DNA of 64,000 bases from Macropodus opercularis (taxonomy: Eukaryota; Chordata; Actinopteri; Anabantiformes; Osphronemidae): contig CM061109.1 in assembly GCA_030770545.1 (NCBI GenBank), positions 18,646,001 through 18,710,000 of the forward strand, read 5' to 3'. The translations under genes were made by a program, and so were the position numbers. Below are positions 11,886-23,794 of the stretch, in pieces. The number at the start of each line of letters is the position of its first letter. The stretch's first letter is position 1. The notes beneath the pieces are model-generated. The model did no database searches. It had not been told where the DNA came from and was given only the letters and a program-made list of their open reading frames with translations.

Positions 11886-12245
11886 CAGTACAGAAAAAGA
11901 GCGTGAACCTTTGGGATGACATGCACTGCTGCATGAATTGGTCATACATGTGTTCTGCTCTTCATCGAGGTCACAGCAATAGAAACACAGTCTGCTTAAA
12001 CACACACGGCACAAACATTATGTGTTCATGTTACATGTAGACATTGACAGTGTGCAGGCTGGAGAAAGTATTTGAATTTTTGGACTCGATAACCGGTCGA
12101 CTGTCCTTTGGCAGCAATAACCTCAACCAAACATGAAAACATGATGTTTGTGCAGTTTTAGTTTAAGCAGACGGTGTTTTTCTATTGTTGTGACTTGATG
12201 AAGAGCAGAACATTTATGACCAAATACCTTTTCTTGCAACTGTAG
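11886..12245. mobile_element. Tc1/mariner-type MITE with long inverted repeats
   Basis: The inner inverted arms are 11951-12001 and 12161-12212. They are about 51 bp long and near-complementary: the left arm runs TGTTCTGCTCTTCATC ... GTCTGCTTAAAC, and the right arm is its inverse with a few changes. Outside the arms, the left end has CAGAAAAAGAGCGTGAACC and the right end has TTTTCTTGCAACTGTA. Both fit the ends of a common teleost Tc1-like element, and the outer ends sit next to TA dinucleotides as expected for TA target sites. The centre (12002-12160) has no transposase frame, so it is non-autonomous. The right outer end is shorter, which suggests a small deletion. It lies in intron 1. Confidence 0.8.
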
Positions 12246-15049
12246 GTCATCAGTCCTTCACTCAACACATACTTTCACCTCAAATCACTGGACGACAACT
12301 GTGCAAACAAATCAATTTGTTTTAAATTTGGTCACTAAATAAACAGTTTTAGAAAATACTGTCGCCCACGTCTACGTCGACAACACGTGTGCAGCATTTC
12401 CCCTGCAAACGCAGCCATGACAGCTGTTTGCGCTGGTTCCCAGTGTGGCACTAAACCAGCGCGTTTACTCTGGTCACTCGTTGTTTTTGTTTTCTGACTA
12501 AATATTGGCTCAGATTCCTCGACGGAGACGTTTCCACTGATGCTGGTGCTACTTGCAGCGCTTTTCTGTACTTGGTTGTGTTTTCTGTATATCTGACCCA
12601 CGTTCTCAGATTGTTCACTGTGTTTTCTTAATTTGAGTTCGGATTATTTATTTTAATGTGCTTTCAAATAAAGTGGGCGAAGAACCAAACTACATTAAGC
12701 GAAACCTTCAGAAAACTGACTCCAACTCTGCACCAGTCATCCATAAAAATTAAAATTAAAGCATGTAAATGTGACACATGCATCCAAACACCCAAACTAA
12801 AGACAGACGTGAAAGGTTCCTGCAAACTTTCACTACGCTGTAATATTCAATAATTTACAATGCTTGACCTTCATCGAGTGGATCGATGGAAGGTGTCTGT
12901 AGATGTTATTACGGAATCCGAAGATTTATTAGCAATTAGCATTACGGCCATTATTCACTTACATTTGTCATCTTTTACAGTATTGAGTTGTTTCCTGTCC
13001 TTTGTATAATTTCCCAGTTGGTTTAATATTGAATGTAAATTTGCGAGCAGCCAGTCAAGGTGATCCAGGACATTGATCCGATCCCCGAGCTTCTCTGATT
13101 GGATAATGGAGGATAACCTGTGTGTGTACAGGTGGAACGAGGTGTTTCCCCAGACACCCGATGAAGGTCAAACGGGCTGACGAACGGCAAATTAATAAAT
13201 ATCACAACCGAAGCCGGACAACGAGCAAAGGTCTGTCATGTTTTAGTTGTTGTTCAGGAGCCGCCGGTGGAAACTAATGACAAACCGATGAACTGGTCTG
13301 TTGAAAGCGAAGCAGCTGCAGAGCATCTCCAGATGTGTTGCTCTCCTAACGCGTAGCGCTTGGATGTTTATCCTGCTGAGGTGAAGGCCGAGCACAGTCG
13401 TGTTTACACGTGGATCCTATTGATTATTTATTCGTCTCCTATTTTTGCTCCCAGGTGTCTGCATGTTGCTTCGGAGAGCTGCGCCGCGCTGGCACGGTGG
13501 ATGAATGACTGATGATGACTAACAATGCGTTCGTCCTTGCATTTTTCTAAAGCCAAATAGAAAAAGAACGAGACCACACAAAGCGACCGTGACACATCCC
13601 TGCTCCCGTCCTTTTGTTTCTCGCTGGTAAATATGAGAGCAGCTTTTTGACCTCCAGGAGCATCTCACCGTTTCATGTGCGCAGAGCGTGTCAGGCCTGA
13701 TCACAGCACACATTTGAGAACCACAGGACTGTCATAAATGAGTAATGCAGCTGTCAGTTTAGCTCAGTTCCTCACCTTAACATAAAGTGCCTGAACACAA
13801 GCCTGGTGTCACACTCGCCCTCAGAGAGCAAAGACAAACAGATTAAGTGATGTCATGCCTCTGGAGTATTGATTTAGCGCCTTTACATCGCTACATGGCT
13901 GCATAGACAGAGAGAATTCCACTAGGCCTAGTCTTTACTCTCCGCCACACAGGGACGTTACTGGAAACGGTCAGAGGACGCTAGATATTAAGACTTCATC
14001 CTAAGAGAGCAGCTCGATAAAAGGTCAAGAGGTCATTAAAACCAAACGCTGATCCCCTTATAGGAGTCAAGATGGAAGAAGGATTGGAATGAAGTTTGTC
14101 CTGAAAGTGAAGCTAATGTGATCCTCACAGCAAGAAACTGCATCTACGCAGGCAGAAGGACGTCAAATGTCAAATTTAAACCCACTAAAACGTAAATATC
14201 GTCACCACTTAAAAAAAATGCCGACTTCAACTTTTCATAACAGGAAACTAATTTAATATTACAAATTGTGTGGCAACATTTTCCTCCTGGGAAGAACCGG
14301 GCCCATGTGGGAAGCCGGCTTAAGATATTAATCAGGAACAGGCAGGAACACAACACAGACATATAAATCCCAGAGTTTTCCAATCTGCTCTGGTAATAAA
14401 AAGGATTGTGGCAGCGAGCGGGTTCACCACCGACACAGCGAGCTCTCATATGTCACCCGTGCTCTTGTGTTGGCGGTTTGTCCTTCAATCACGCTCGTCT
14501 TCGTGTTCTTCTTCATCTTATTAGCAAAGGTTGCGTTTGCTGCCGCCAACTGAAGCGAAATGATTTGTTTTGTACACATTTACTTTAGCAGGTGAATCAA
14601 ATAAAATACAGACACATGACATTTGCGGTAAATGTAAATCAACAATAAAAGCCCACTCAGTTGCCAGCTAACAAGGTAAACCAGCTCCTCCCACAGGAAC
14701 AGATCCACACCAACACCTCTGCAATGAAACCTGGCGGTGAAGGTCACATCACGTTCACGTTGCTCCTTCAGATCCACGAGTTAAGTGTCTTCATTGGATT
14801 TAACGGGTCTAATATGTGACTGTCAGCTGTGGCAAACTTTAAGCACATTTATCTTCGGTTCAGTACAACCAGCAACACAACAGGCACCGGCGCTTGATCG
14901 AGCTGAATTACTGACTTATTCCGTTCTGAAAGTATTTTAAACACACTTGGTCTCGTTCTATCCACGGAGAAACGCAGACGCCTCCACTGTGTCCTTTCTG
15001 TCTGACGGATGACTGACGGATCCACATTATTGGAAACACTGGAAACTGC
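12246..15049 (-). other. Intron 1 of the CNTNAP-family gene, 5' part, nothing recognised
   Basis: No exon, repeat family or conserved motif was recognised. Composition rises toward the CpG-rich promoter. The longest open frame overlapping this region (15399-14908 minus, 163 codons) extends into the CpG-rich block and carries no family signature. Confidence 0.5.
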
Positions 15050-15520
15050 GCAGCTTCATATTGTAGCTGAACCCCCCGCGGGGAGAAGCAACCTGCCCCG
15101 AGCAGCGGCTCCGCAGGCTGCGTGGATTTCCACCCATAATAACACGAGCAGCGACCAGTCAGCACTTTGTGCTCAGCCAACACATCAGCGAACCAAGCCC
15201 GAGGACCGACGCTTAACAAGCCCCACATGGAGGCTCGGTGCGCAAAACCACCCCGGGCTGCAGCGGCGCGAGCGCAGCGTCTCTCCATCGCTCCCCACGC
15301 GCCGCGTCTCGCTCGCAGATGGGAAGAGACGAACCTGTTCGCTTGACCTTCACCGCACGGACCGACGACGAAACTTGATCGTCTGCGCCACGCGGACACG
15401 AAGGAAGTCGCCTCGAAACGCGCTCGGCTCCGGGGAAACTTGACATGACCGACGGCGCCGCAGCCCGAGGACGCGCCGCGCCGGGCTGAGCGTCTACAGG
15501 TGAGCTGAGGCTTTACTCAC

Positions 15521-15593
15521 GGTGAGAGGCGGCGGACGCTCCGCTCAAGACGCTCACGCAACACAGGGCGACCAAAAGCGGCAGCAAAACCAT
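15521..15593 (-). CDS. Contactin-associated protein (CNTNAP family), exon 1: start codon and signal peptide
   Basis: The exon reads from ATG at 15593-15591 to a strong donor (CACC|GTGAGT, GT at 15520-15519). It encodes 24 residues beginning MVLLPLLVALCC and ending GASAASH, plus the first base of a split codon. This is a classic signal peptide: a short start, a Leu/Val/Cys-rich core and small residues before a likely cleavage near the GASA segment. The family consists of type I membrane proteins that reach the cell surface by the secretory route. The phase-1 end joins exon 2 in frame (C + AT gives His), immediately before the first discoidin cysteine. The exon sits in the CpG-rich block, as expected for a first exon. 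Exon 1 is poorly conserved in this family, so the call rests on position, splice phase and signal-peptide character rather than similarity. Confidence 0.77.
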
Positions 15594-15627
15594 TTTCCAG
15601 CCGTGGTGAGGTTATCCGTGAGTCCGC

Positions 15628-15644
15628 AGAGAGAGAGAGAGAGA
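15628..15644. repeat. (AG)n microsatellite in probable 5' UTR or promoter
   Basis: Eight AG units lie 35-50 bp upstream of the start codon of the minus-strand gene. On the transcript strand this is a CT-rich tract, common in 5' UTRs and core promoters. Confidence 0.9.
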
Positions 15645-15930
15645 CGGGGGAACAGAGGTGAGCTTCCTCCTTGCTCCTCCAGCACGGAGGGATAGAAGGA
15701 GTCTGATGTGGAGGAGCAAGCCGCTCCCACGACGACACTCCCTCACTGCGAGGTTCAGCCCACCCCCTCTCCTCCGTCTCTCCCTGGTCCAGCCTTAGAG
15801 CAGCGACAAGCGCATTGTGGTGCCCAGGCTTGTTGTGAACGCGCAGAATGGCGCAGAACCACGGTGCAAACGCGTTTCTTTTACTACAATCCTGCTCGTG
15901 TCACTCAGCAGTAACGCGGCAGTTTGTTTG

Positions 15931-15938
15931 TGACGTCA
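15931..15938. promoter_or_regulatory. Perfect cAMP response element (TGACGTCA)
   Basis: This is the full 8-bp palindromic CRE, bound by CREB/ATF proteins. It lies about 340 bp upstream of the minus-strand start codon at 15593, inside the CpG-rich block. Full CREs near CpG promoters are often functional. The family of the adjacent gene is neuronal, which makes activity-dependent CREB control plausible but unproven. Confidence 0.5.
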
Positions 15939-15968
15939 TCGCACGGGGCGCGGCCATCAAAGGTGAAT

Positions 15969-15976
15969 ATGCAAAT
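15969..15976 (+). promoter_or_regulatory. POU octamer motif (ATGCAAAT)
   Basis: This is a perfect octamer, the classic binding site of POU-domain factors such as the Oct and neural Brn proteins. It lies 30 bp further upstream of the CRE, about 376 bp from the start codon. Octamers also occur by chance in AT-rich parts of this window (for example near 46846 and 49065), so only its promoter position makes this copy notable. Confidence 0.35.
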
Positions 15977-16547
15977 GAGCTAGAACCCAACGTAAACACG
16001 AGTGGCACAGGTGTTACCAAGCCACGCCCACCGCGAACCACGTCATGTGAGGTTACAAGCCCCGTTTCCACAACACGTGTCTGAACTTATCTCTCTTTAT
16101 GTAAAGTGGACTAGTTCTTAAAACTGCCGTGGCGTCAATCAAGTGTGGAATCAAGTGAACTCAGATCGTAGGTTTCCGTCAGACGGCTCTGGCAGCGCGA
16201 TAATGAATTCAGTGTCTCCACAACAACAGGGTTTCTGTTTGTGCTCAGAATCTCTGCGAAGCATGTGCTTCAAGTGAGTTTTGTCATCTTGTCATGTTTG
16301 GTGCAAAGAGCTGAGACTCGACAGCGTCTCATCTAAAGCTGGTTTTATTGGGCTGATTTAAATACAAGATTTACAATAAAGCCTGACGTATAAAGAAGAC
16401 GGAGCCGCTGCCGTCAGCATGCTCTCAGGTAAATGAGGCTACGGCCAGGTTTCCGCTGCAGCTGATGAAACGGGGACGTCACATTGGGGGTGAGATTTAT
16501 TAACGGCTGATGTTTTACTGTGTGGGATTCTTGGCTTTTGGTCGACC

Positions 16548-16600
16548 AAGTGCCTTGAGACGACCTTTGCTATAGACAGAAACGGAACTGAATTAAGCGC
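16548..16600 (+). repeat. LINE-tail-like teleost repeat fragment
   Basis: AGTGCCTTGAGACGACCTTTGC followed by an AACTGAATTAAG-like end resembles a very common fish repeat terminus (a CCTTGAGACGACT...TTTGGCGCTATATAAATAAAATTGAATTG type of 3' tail). The copy is short and degenerate. Similar pieces occur at about 37125-37195 and, inverted, at 47050-47085. Confidence 0.45.
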
Positions 16601-19600
16601 CGAGGGTCACGAGCTGAGCTGAGCTAAGCAGCGCGGCCATGGCTGGACGCTCTGCAAGTTCGTGACATTACAAGAGAGATTTTAACTGGAAAGTCACCGC
16701 TTAAAATCCCAAACAGACGGGATTAAAAATTGGACGAGACAGGTGAGGACGTACAGCAGCACCTGCCCAGGATTAAGGCCTGACCCCCACCTGGCTGCTG
16801 TACTGGGCAGCTTCCAGGTGGGAACGTGAGCAAACTGTGCTCAGGAAGTTCCCAAATAAGAAAGGTGACCCTGCGAAAGGGTTTGGAGCTGCGGGGATTA
16901 AAAGCAGAGAACGCGCGGCGTGACATTTCCACCCTCTTCATCGCGTTCAGTACGTGGTTCGGCTACAGCATCGCTTGGTCACGCTCATCCTCTCGGTGTC
17001 ACGGCCTCTGCTTCTTGGTGTTGTCCGGCTTTATTGTGCTGCACACAGGCCGCAGTGATCACAAAAGGCTGCTCTGTCTCCGCCTCGGCGGCAGAACCGA
17101 GCCGGTCTGTTTTCGCTGCGTTGCCAGGAGATCCGGAGACAACCGGCCTTTGTGGCCAGTTTGCCGCGGCTCGTGAGGTCGCTCGGTCTTTTCTGGATTC
17201 ACGTCTCCCTCGGCGCCTGATCGCTCGTCTTTCTGGCTTTTTACTGCGAAACGGAATGAAAGTTTTCTTTGAGTTTGTGCTGCAGATGTCCGCGGACTGG
17301 CGCATGTTCCTCCTCTCTGCAGGCCATCTGCCGTGAGGAGGGGCCGAGCCTGCGGCCAGCTGGTGGAAGCAGCGTCTCTTCATCTCCTTTGGAAACACGT
17401 AATAATAAAACACCCACTGTTACTTTTCAGCAGGACACTTAACATTTGCTTTGACGGATCGATTCATTTCTATGGTTATTTGTTGATCGATTAGTTATGA
17501 TGAACTCGTTCTCTGTCGCAGTTCAAGCACTTTAGCTTTAAAGAAACGAGCCAGAACTGATTTCAGATTTTATTTGTTTCTACTTTCACCGGAACTGGGC
17601 AGAAATAACGGACGATTCAGCAGCAACATTTCCCTCAACACAGTCTACATACTTATATGACATGACACATGAACTCACTTTTGAACCACGTCCTGATATA
17701 AGTCACCCAACGGTTTGTTACATAGTTCATCAAAAAAATGCATCCATCCGTGTCCACCAATGAGAGCAGAGCTTGTTCGTCGTATGTGAATGTTTTCTAG
17801 TCTTATACTGTGGCTAAGTGCCGGGAAACGTCCTGAATGTGGAACCAGTGTCAGCGACTCAGAGTCTCCATCCGTCCGCACACCGAACATTCAACGACGG
17901 GATTTTATCTCTTTCTGTCGGTGATGTGCATCATTTATAACCTTACTGCCGAACATACAAGGTACAAAGTAATACTGACAATAACTTGAAGGTAAACATA
18001 GATGAAAACTGGTTTGATTACACTGATAAACATATATTATTTACCACAGTGTGTAACATACTACATCACACGTCACGTTAGGGTCCAGTGAAAGGACGAG
18101 CTGTGCAGGAAAAGCCTTTGCAAGATGAAAACCCCAGAAACAGATGAAAACAGTGGAGGCAGGTTTTGGAAGAAGCTCGGTACAGTGTTTGTGTTGTTCT
18201 GCTCGTGTTCCCTCAGGCTCTGACACATATTGCTGCTTCCCTGCCAGTGTCAGTTTATTCCCCAAGTAAATGTTGAATTTTACTTTGTTTGAGAGTGTAT
18301 GCGGTGTTTCATATTTTATCATTAAAAAATAAATGACCGTAAGGAAGCTGTACACTTAGTTTTTAATATAAAGGTACAGAGAACCAGAAAAACATAATGA
18401 GAATGTTTTTGACATTATCTCTAGAAATCGTTGTTGTGGTTTAATGTAATATTTGGTTAAGACGACTGATTTACTCATAAGCAGCGAATGAAAGCGAACA
18501 AAAATAAATAATATAAAAATAAACTGTACCTTCTGAAAACACAACAACACAAGACTGTGATGATTAGTTTGGCTTGTTTAGTATTTTGACTCAACAACTC
18601 ATTGTGATTATGATGTAAAATACAACCTGGTTATGAAACTTGATTTATTTCAACTTACCGGCGCAGGAGGCAGGAAGGAAGCTGCAGTGAGGATGGAACG
18701 AGTGTCTCCTCTGTGGGTTGATGGAAAACGGGGAACAGTTGAGCGGGTGGGAGTAGAGTCAGGCTAATTGACAGCATGTGGGAGAGGACCCATTATGTAC
18801 AGGGCTACTGTAATATTCACAGTAAGGAGTATTTCACCGTAACCACCTGATAAATCTCCTGTCAAAGGTCCAGTATTCGCTCAGCCCTGCGTGCGCGTTG
18901 AGTCTCCACAGTAAGGAACGGCAGCGCCGGTTTGGTGCTGGTGGGTAGAATCCAGCGGCTTGTTGGGCTGTTTCTGCCGCAGCAGCTGAAGCTGAGCAGC
19001 TAATTGGGTGAACACGAGACAATGGCTTCAGAGATAACGGAAAAAAGGAAACCACATGGGTCAGTCATCAGCTTCTAGGGGCTGTGGTAAAACTTCTACT
19101 CTATACATACAGGTAGCGAATGTGACAGCTCGCTGTTTCATTTCCTTACCCTTAATTAGGATCAGGCACCGCCGGCACGGTGGCGCTTTCATCTAAGTGT
19201 TGGTGGAGTCCAGGAACCCCACAATGTTCCCCCGCGTTGCTGCATCGCGCCCCCGGTTTACAGCTCTCTCTCTGCCTCCTGCAAAGACTGTGAATTATTA
19301 TTTATTGTGCAATATGTTGAATTTATGTGCATCTGTCTACGTGTTGCTGAACTGGGCCTTGTTACCAGCTGGCTGCTCTCGTGGTGAGTTCTAGCTGTTG
19401 TGGTCATTAAAGTCAAACTAGCATTAGTGATTCTACTGCTGATTTCAGGAGAGTGCAACAAAAAAAACTTCAAAATGACTCTATGCAACTTTTGAAAAAC
19501 ATAAAATACGGTAAGCTGAGCTCATAGCAATAAAACGCCACCTCATTAAACGTGATATTCGCAGGCGTGTCGCAGCTGCAGCCTTGTTTGGTCCAGTGTG

Positions 19601-22163
19601 AGCCTCCGTCTTTGCCTTTCACCACAGACTCATGTCAGCCACGCGCTCGTGTTCTTGGCTTGTTTTTCTTTCTAAATGCCTACTGAGATTAATCCAATTT
19701 CATTATTTGATATTGAGTAGAGCAGCTTTGAGCTTCATTAGCAACAAATGTTTTGGGAAGATGATTTTCTGCCTGGTGTCGTTAGTTATTACAGGCCCAA
19801 CAACTCGGTCTGCTGCTTGGATCAGACAGAATCAGGCCGCGTCTCCCGATCACTGTGGTTTAAGATGATCCTCGGACATGTTGGGTTTTCTAACAGTTGA
19901 GTTTTGATATATTTTATAAATAACTTGAAATATTGAATGAGTTCTAATACAATTGTCACAAATCCAGATTTTGTAATGCAAGTTCTGATGTTTTCGCTGA
20001 AAAGCAAACAGGGCGTTGTTCAAATTTACTGATTCACAAACGTGCGTTGACGGTTCATTTAGCTGATGTTCAGTGTTAATGGGCACTTGTCATTTACGCT
20101 AATTGTGATCTTTGGGTTGAAATGAGTTTTTCTACAAGAACCACCTTCATGTCTGACACTTGAAGTGGAGATGAAATATTTCCAGTGTTGTTGGTGATTT
20201 AATTAAAAGTGATGTGACGTGGACATTTGGAATAATAACCAACATCAATGAGACCGGAGGCTGTTTGCTCGTCTGCTCTTCCCTTGGTCTGTTGCTGCTC
20301 TTTGTTGCCGTTAACGTTTCCATGTACGTGACTTTTTATGCACATCCCGTCCTGGTGGTGTCCTTTGCCTTCCACTCGCATAAAGGTTTTATTAGTGACA
20401 TGTTTTAATATTGCAAAGACAGAGGGAAACTCAATACGCACAGTCCCCAAATATAAAATGAACCTGACCTTCAATCACCCGTGTTCCTCTGGAGAAATAA
20501 ATCCGCCCTGAATGGAGCTTCAGGCTGAGCTTGAATTGCTGTAATGTCTCCCAGTGTCTTTATGGAGGCTTTTCTGTTCACATAATGCAAAACTAGATCT
20601 CATATTCAAAGAGCCTAAAACTGAGCTCATTGAAACAAATGTCCCTAAATGTTCGGTCCTCTGTGCGGAGCTCTAGAGACGCGTGAACGGATCAAAGGAG
20701 CGTGTCGCCGCAAGGAGCCGAAACACGAGCGACTCCAGTGTGGCCGACGCGAGCGGCCACCTTACATTGTCATCCACTTCATTTTAATTGCACGGATTAT
20801 GGAACTCATTTCCAAAGCTAATGTTTTTTGTTTCATTGCCTTTCACATTCCTGCTCCATTGCTCTCTCAGAGCATTTCTTCACAATGAAGAGCCAATTAA
20901 GTCCCGTCATGCTTTCATTGGAGTCACGTGGCGCTTTCCTTTCACCCCAGGCAGAATGTTCTCATGGGGAATGTGGAAGTGGTCATCATTACTGGCTAGA
21001 ATCTACTGAGTACACATTAGCAGAACAATCTTTCATAACCAAAAAATCCTTGATGAAATTAAAAGGACACAAATAGAAATTCTTTTCTTTTGAATCATAC
21101 AATAGCTGCCATTTTGTCTGACTGGTCACATACTTCATCTGCATTGATGGACGTTTTCCGTTCCTTTATTGTAACATGAAAAACTCCTGATTTAGTTCTG
21201 TGGGTGAGACATTTGTTAAAAAGGGGCACAGAGAACAGCTGATGGAAGACTGGATCCAGACTCGCTGAACAAACTTATCAAACAATCGCACAAAGAGAAA
21301 AACGATGCAAAACGAGAGCAGCAGAATGAAATAAAAGAAAGCACAAGACAGCGCGTTGGAAAGACATAATGGAGCCTTTCGCTAAGAGATAGCATCAACA
21401 AATGAGGTCAAATTAAAAATAAAATCCTTCCCCATTCAGCAAAGCAGGAATTAGATTAGTGGCTCCAAATATTTCTGCATCGAACTAAATACATGTCAGC
21501 ACCTGGCAGTTATTAATTAACAAGATTGGTCCAATGAGAAATCTCCCTGAGATTAAGATGGCAGACCCGAGAACGTAGGATAAGATCACAAGATATTTTT
21601 ACTCACAACAACCATAAGGACAAATTAATTTGACTGTTAAGCCTTAAAGACAAGGACACAGGTTTGCTGATGACGACGATAAACAGACACGTTCTTTCCA
21701 GATAAGAACTGTCATTGTGTGCAGTGATAAATCAAACTGCTCCGTTGAAGACTGTGGCAGCAGCTCGAGGAGGATCTCAAGGATTCCAATCCAGAAAACT
21801 TGGGCTTCACAGGATAATCTGCTGTCTGCTAAGGAGCATTTGCAAATATTTGTCCCAAACTCTGTCGCTTACTGGGCTGTTTAGGGCTTAGGAAGATTCC
21901 TGTGCCCAACAGCAGCGCTCCTTCTATCGATCCTTGTGGAGCGTCATCTGAACCGGCAACACGCCGCGACTCTATCAGCAAGAGACGACTCCAACCGGCT
22001 GAAAGCAGAAGCGTCAAAACCCACAGAAAGCAGCTTATGTAACAACATGTGCTGAGCTGTATCAGAAGCGCTGGACACATCCTCATGTGACGCGACAAAG
22101 CAACAGCAGCTGCTGCAGCCGTTGTCGTGCTACGGGACAAAGCCTCGCTGCCGGGGAAGAACA
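16601..22163. other. 5' flank of the CNTNAP-family gene, no recognised feature
   Basis: A somewhat GC-rich segment at 16.9-17.35 kb produces overlapping open frames on both strands (to 142 codons) but no motif. The remainder is AT-rich with no convincing exon or repeat. Confidence 0.5.
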
Positions 22164-22236
22164 CCATCCACCCAGCCATTATCTGCACCGCTTATCCTGT
22201 TAAAGGTTGACGGGCCAGTCCCGGCTGTCACCAGGT
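22164..22236 (-). repeat. Fragment of a ubiquitous teleost dispersed repeat
   Basis: CCATCCACCCAGCCATTATC, CACCGCTTATCCTGTT and then CCCGGCTGTCACC match the end of a repeat found throughout fish genomes (CATCCATC...CCGCTTATCC...GCTGTCA). About 70 bp survive. It belongs to the same family as the copies at 49131-49300 and 51971-52247. Confidence 0.6.
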
Positions 22237-23746
22237 AAAATATGGGCGAGGAAGAATACTATTATAACTCTGAATATGGTACAGGTCCAAGGGAAGTTGT
22301 TCTCTTCTGCATGAAGAGAGTGATTCAGAGTCACGACGAGCAGAAGTAGCATAATCACAAATGGTCCCACTACAGGTAAGGAAATGTGAAATTTATGTGA
22401 GGTAAGAGAACACAACTGATGAGCGTGTGCGTCCAGATGCGCTGACACATTTCTGAAAGGGAAGTAGATTTGTTACCTAGCAACATGGTTTGATGAAGGT
22501 GGACATGGTTTTACTGCCAGGTGGTGAATTCATAACAGCACTTCATCAACGTATTAAAGCAGCTAAAGGTAAAATACCTGCACTAGCAACTGGCAGATAA
22601 TGTGCAGGACAGTGACTGAACGGAATATGTTGGTAAGAAAGCGTTTCCCACTTCTGCCACTTTTTAGGGTTGGTTCAATGACAGTGTTAAAATCTGTGTG
22701 AATAATCAATAGAGGCAGCTCCTCCATCCGCTGCCACTCAGACGCTGTGATGCACACGGATCAACTCCACTGTAAAGTAATAATGGTTTGAATGCGCAGC
22801 TCTGTAAAATGTCCGAAGTGAAGAATGAAATTATGCAAAGAATATGACACTTACATTTTTCAAGCGGTGAGAGTAAAATACGCCGTTAAATGAATGCGGA
22901 CGCTGGACGGTGAGCGCAGGTCACGTCATCGACAGTAAGCCGGTTAATATCTGCATCATCACACGTGAATATTACAGTCATACAGGGCTGCAGACAGCAG
23001 GAGAAGCTGACTGAGGGATTTTCATAATACATATTTACAGTTCATAAACGTCAAGACAATGAATAATCTGCAACTGTGCTGCAGTTGAGCTTCCTTCCCA
23101 TGTTTATCTCTCATTTCTTTTCTCATTAGCCTCCTCTTATCAATTTAGAGTCATTTCCTTGTTGGCGCAACAAGAGCTTTGTCCAGTAAAAACAGACACA
23201 TTGTATTTACGTCTCTCACACAGCAGCTAATTACCCAGATCCACCTCACTCACTTAGATGGAGCAGATCATTCTCGCGCCTGTTTTAACATGTGCAGAAC
23301 AAAGACGCCACAAGAGGCAAATCTAGTTAATATGAATGAAAAACTCCGAAAAAACATTTTCCAGTTCTTTGGCCTGGAATTAAAGCAGTTCTGGATACAT
23401 GCGCCACTTCCATATCTCATAAGCAGCAGCGAACGCCTCTAACGGGCTGTGAGATAAGATCAGTTATTCTGCTGAGTAAAACCTGAACCAACGCTATCAC
23501 ACTGGAATAAGTAGCTGCTGTGAGGCCCTGACTTCAGCCGGGGAACGAAAACACCTTGATGTGAACGAATCTATTCATTTATATAATGATGGGAATTTTA
23601 ATGCTCCAATCGAATCTACCAAGGCTGATTGAAAAACCTAACGTACATGTAAATAGTCATAAAATGAAAGCAGAGACTGAAATGACATCCGTCTTCCCTG
23701 CACGGTGCTTGTAGAATTATTAGCTCTGGGTCCAGCATTTAACCTC

Positions 23747-23794
23747 CTCCACCACATCAGTGACCCTGCATGTCACAGGGGTCACATGTGGAGG
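23747..23794. repeat. Imperfect inverted repeat (hairpin)
   Basis: GTGACCC (23760-23766) pairs exactly with GGGTCAC (23779-23785). The flanks CCTCCACCACAT and ATGTGGAGG extend the stem with a small bulge. The arms contain TGACCC/GGGTCA, the half-site of several nuclear receptors. Confidence 0.6.

Larger units (their letters stand above)
15050..15960 (-). promoter_or_regulatory. CpG-rich promoter region and 5' UTR of the CNTNAP-family gene
   Basis: This is the most CpG-dense stretch of the window, with frequent CG in 15060-15560 and again near 15930-15955. It surrounds exon 1. No TATA box is evident at a fixed distance from the start codon, so a dispersed CpG-type start of transcription is likely, somewhere above 15593. 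A pyrimidine/purine-rich segment with an (AG)n run lies at 15628-15644, probably in the 5' UTR, and a C/T-rich GC-box-like stretch is at about 15759-15790. Long open frames here on both strands are by-products of GC richness. The exact transcription start cannot be placed from sequence alone. Confidence 0.65.

Noticed and set aside
14908..15443. Long overlapping open frames on both strands (to 163 codons) near the promoter
   Set aside because: They lie in or next to the CpG-rich block, where stop codons are rare. The residues (Arg, Pro, Ala rich) follow the base composition and no family motif appears.
16826..17413. Overlapping frames of 116-142 codons on both strands
   Set aside because: GC-rich stretch with frames open in several phases at once and no conserved motif.
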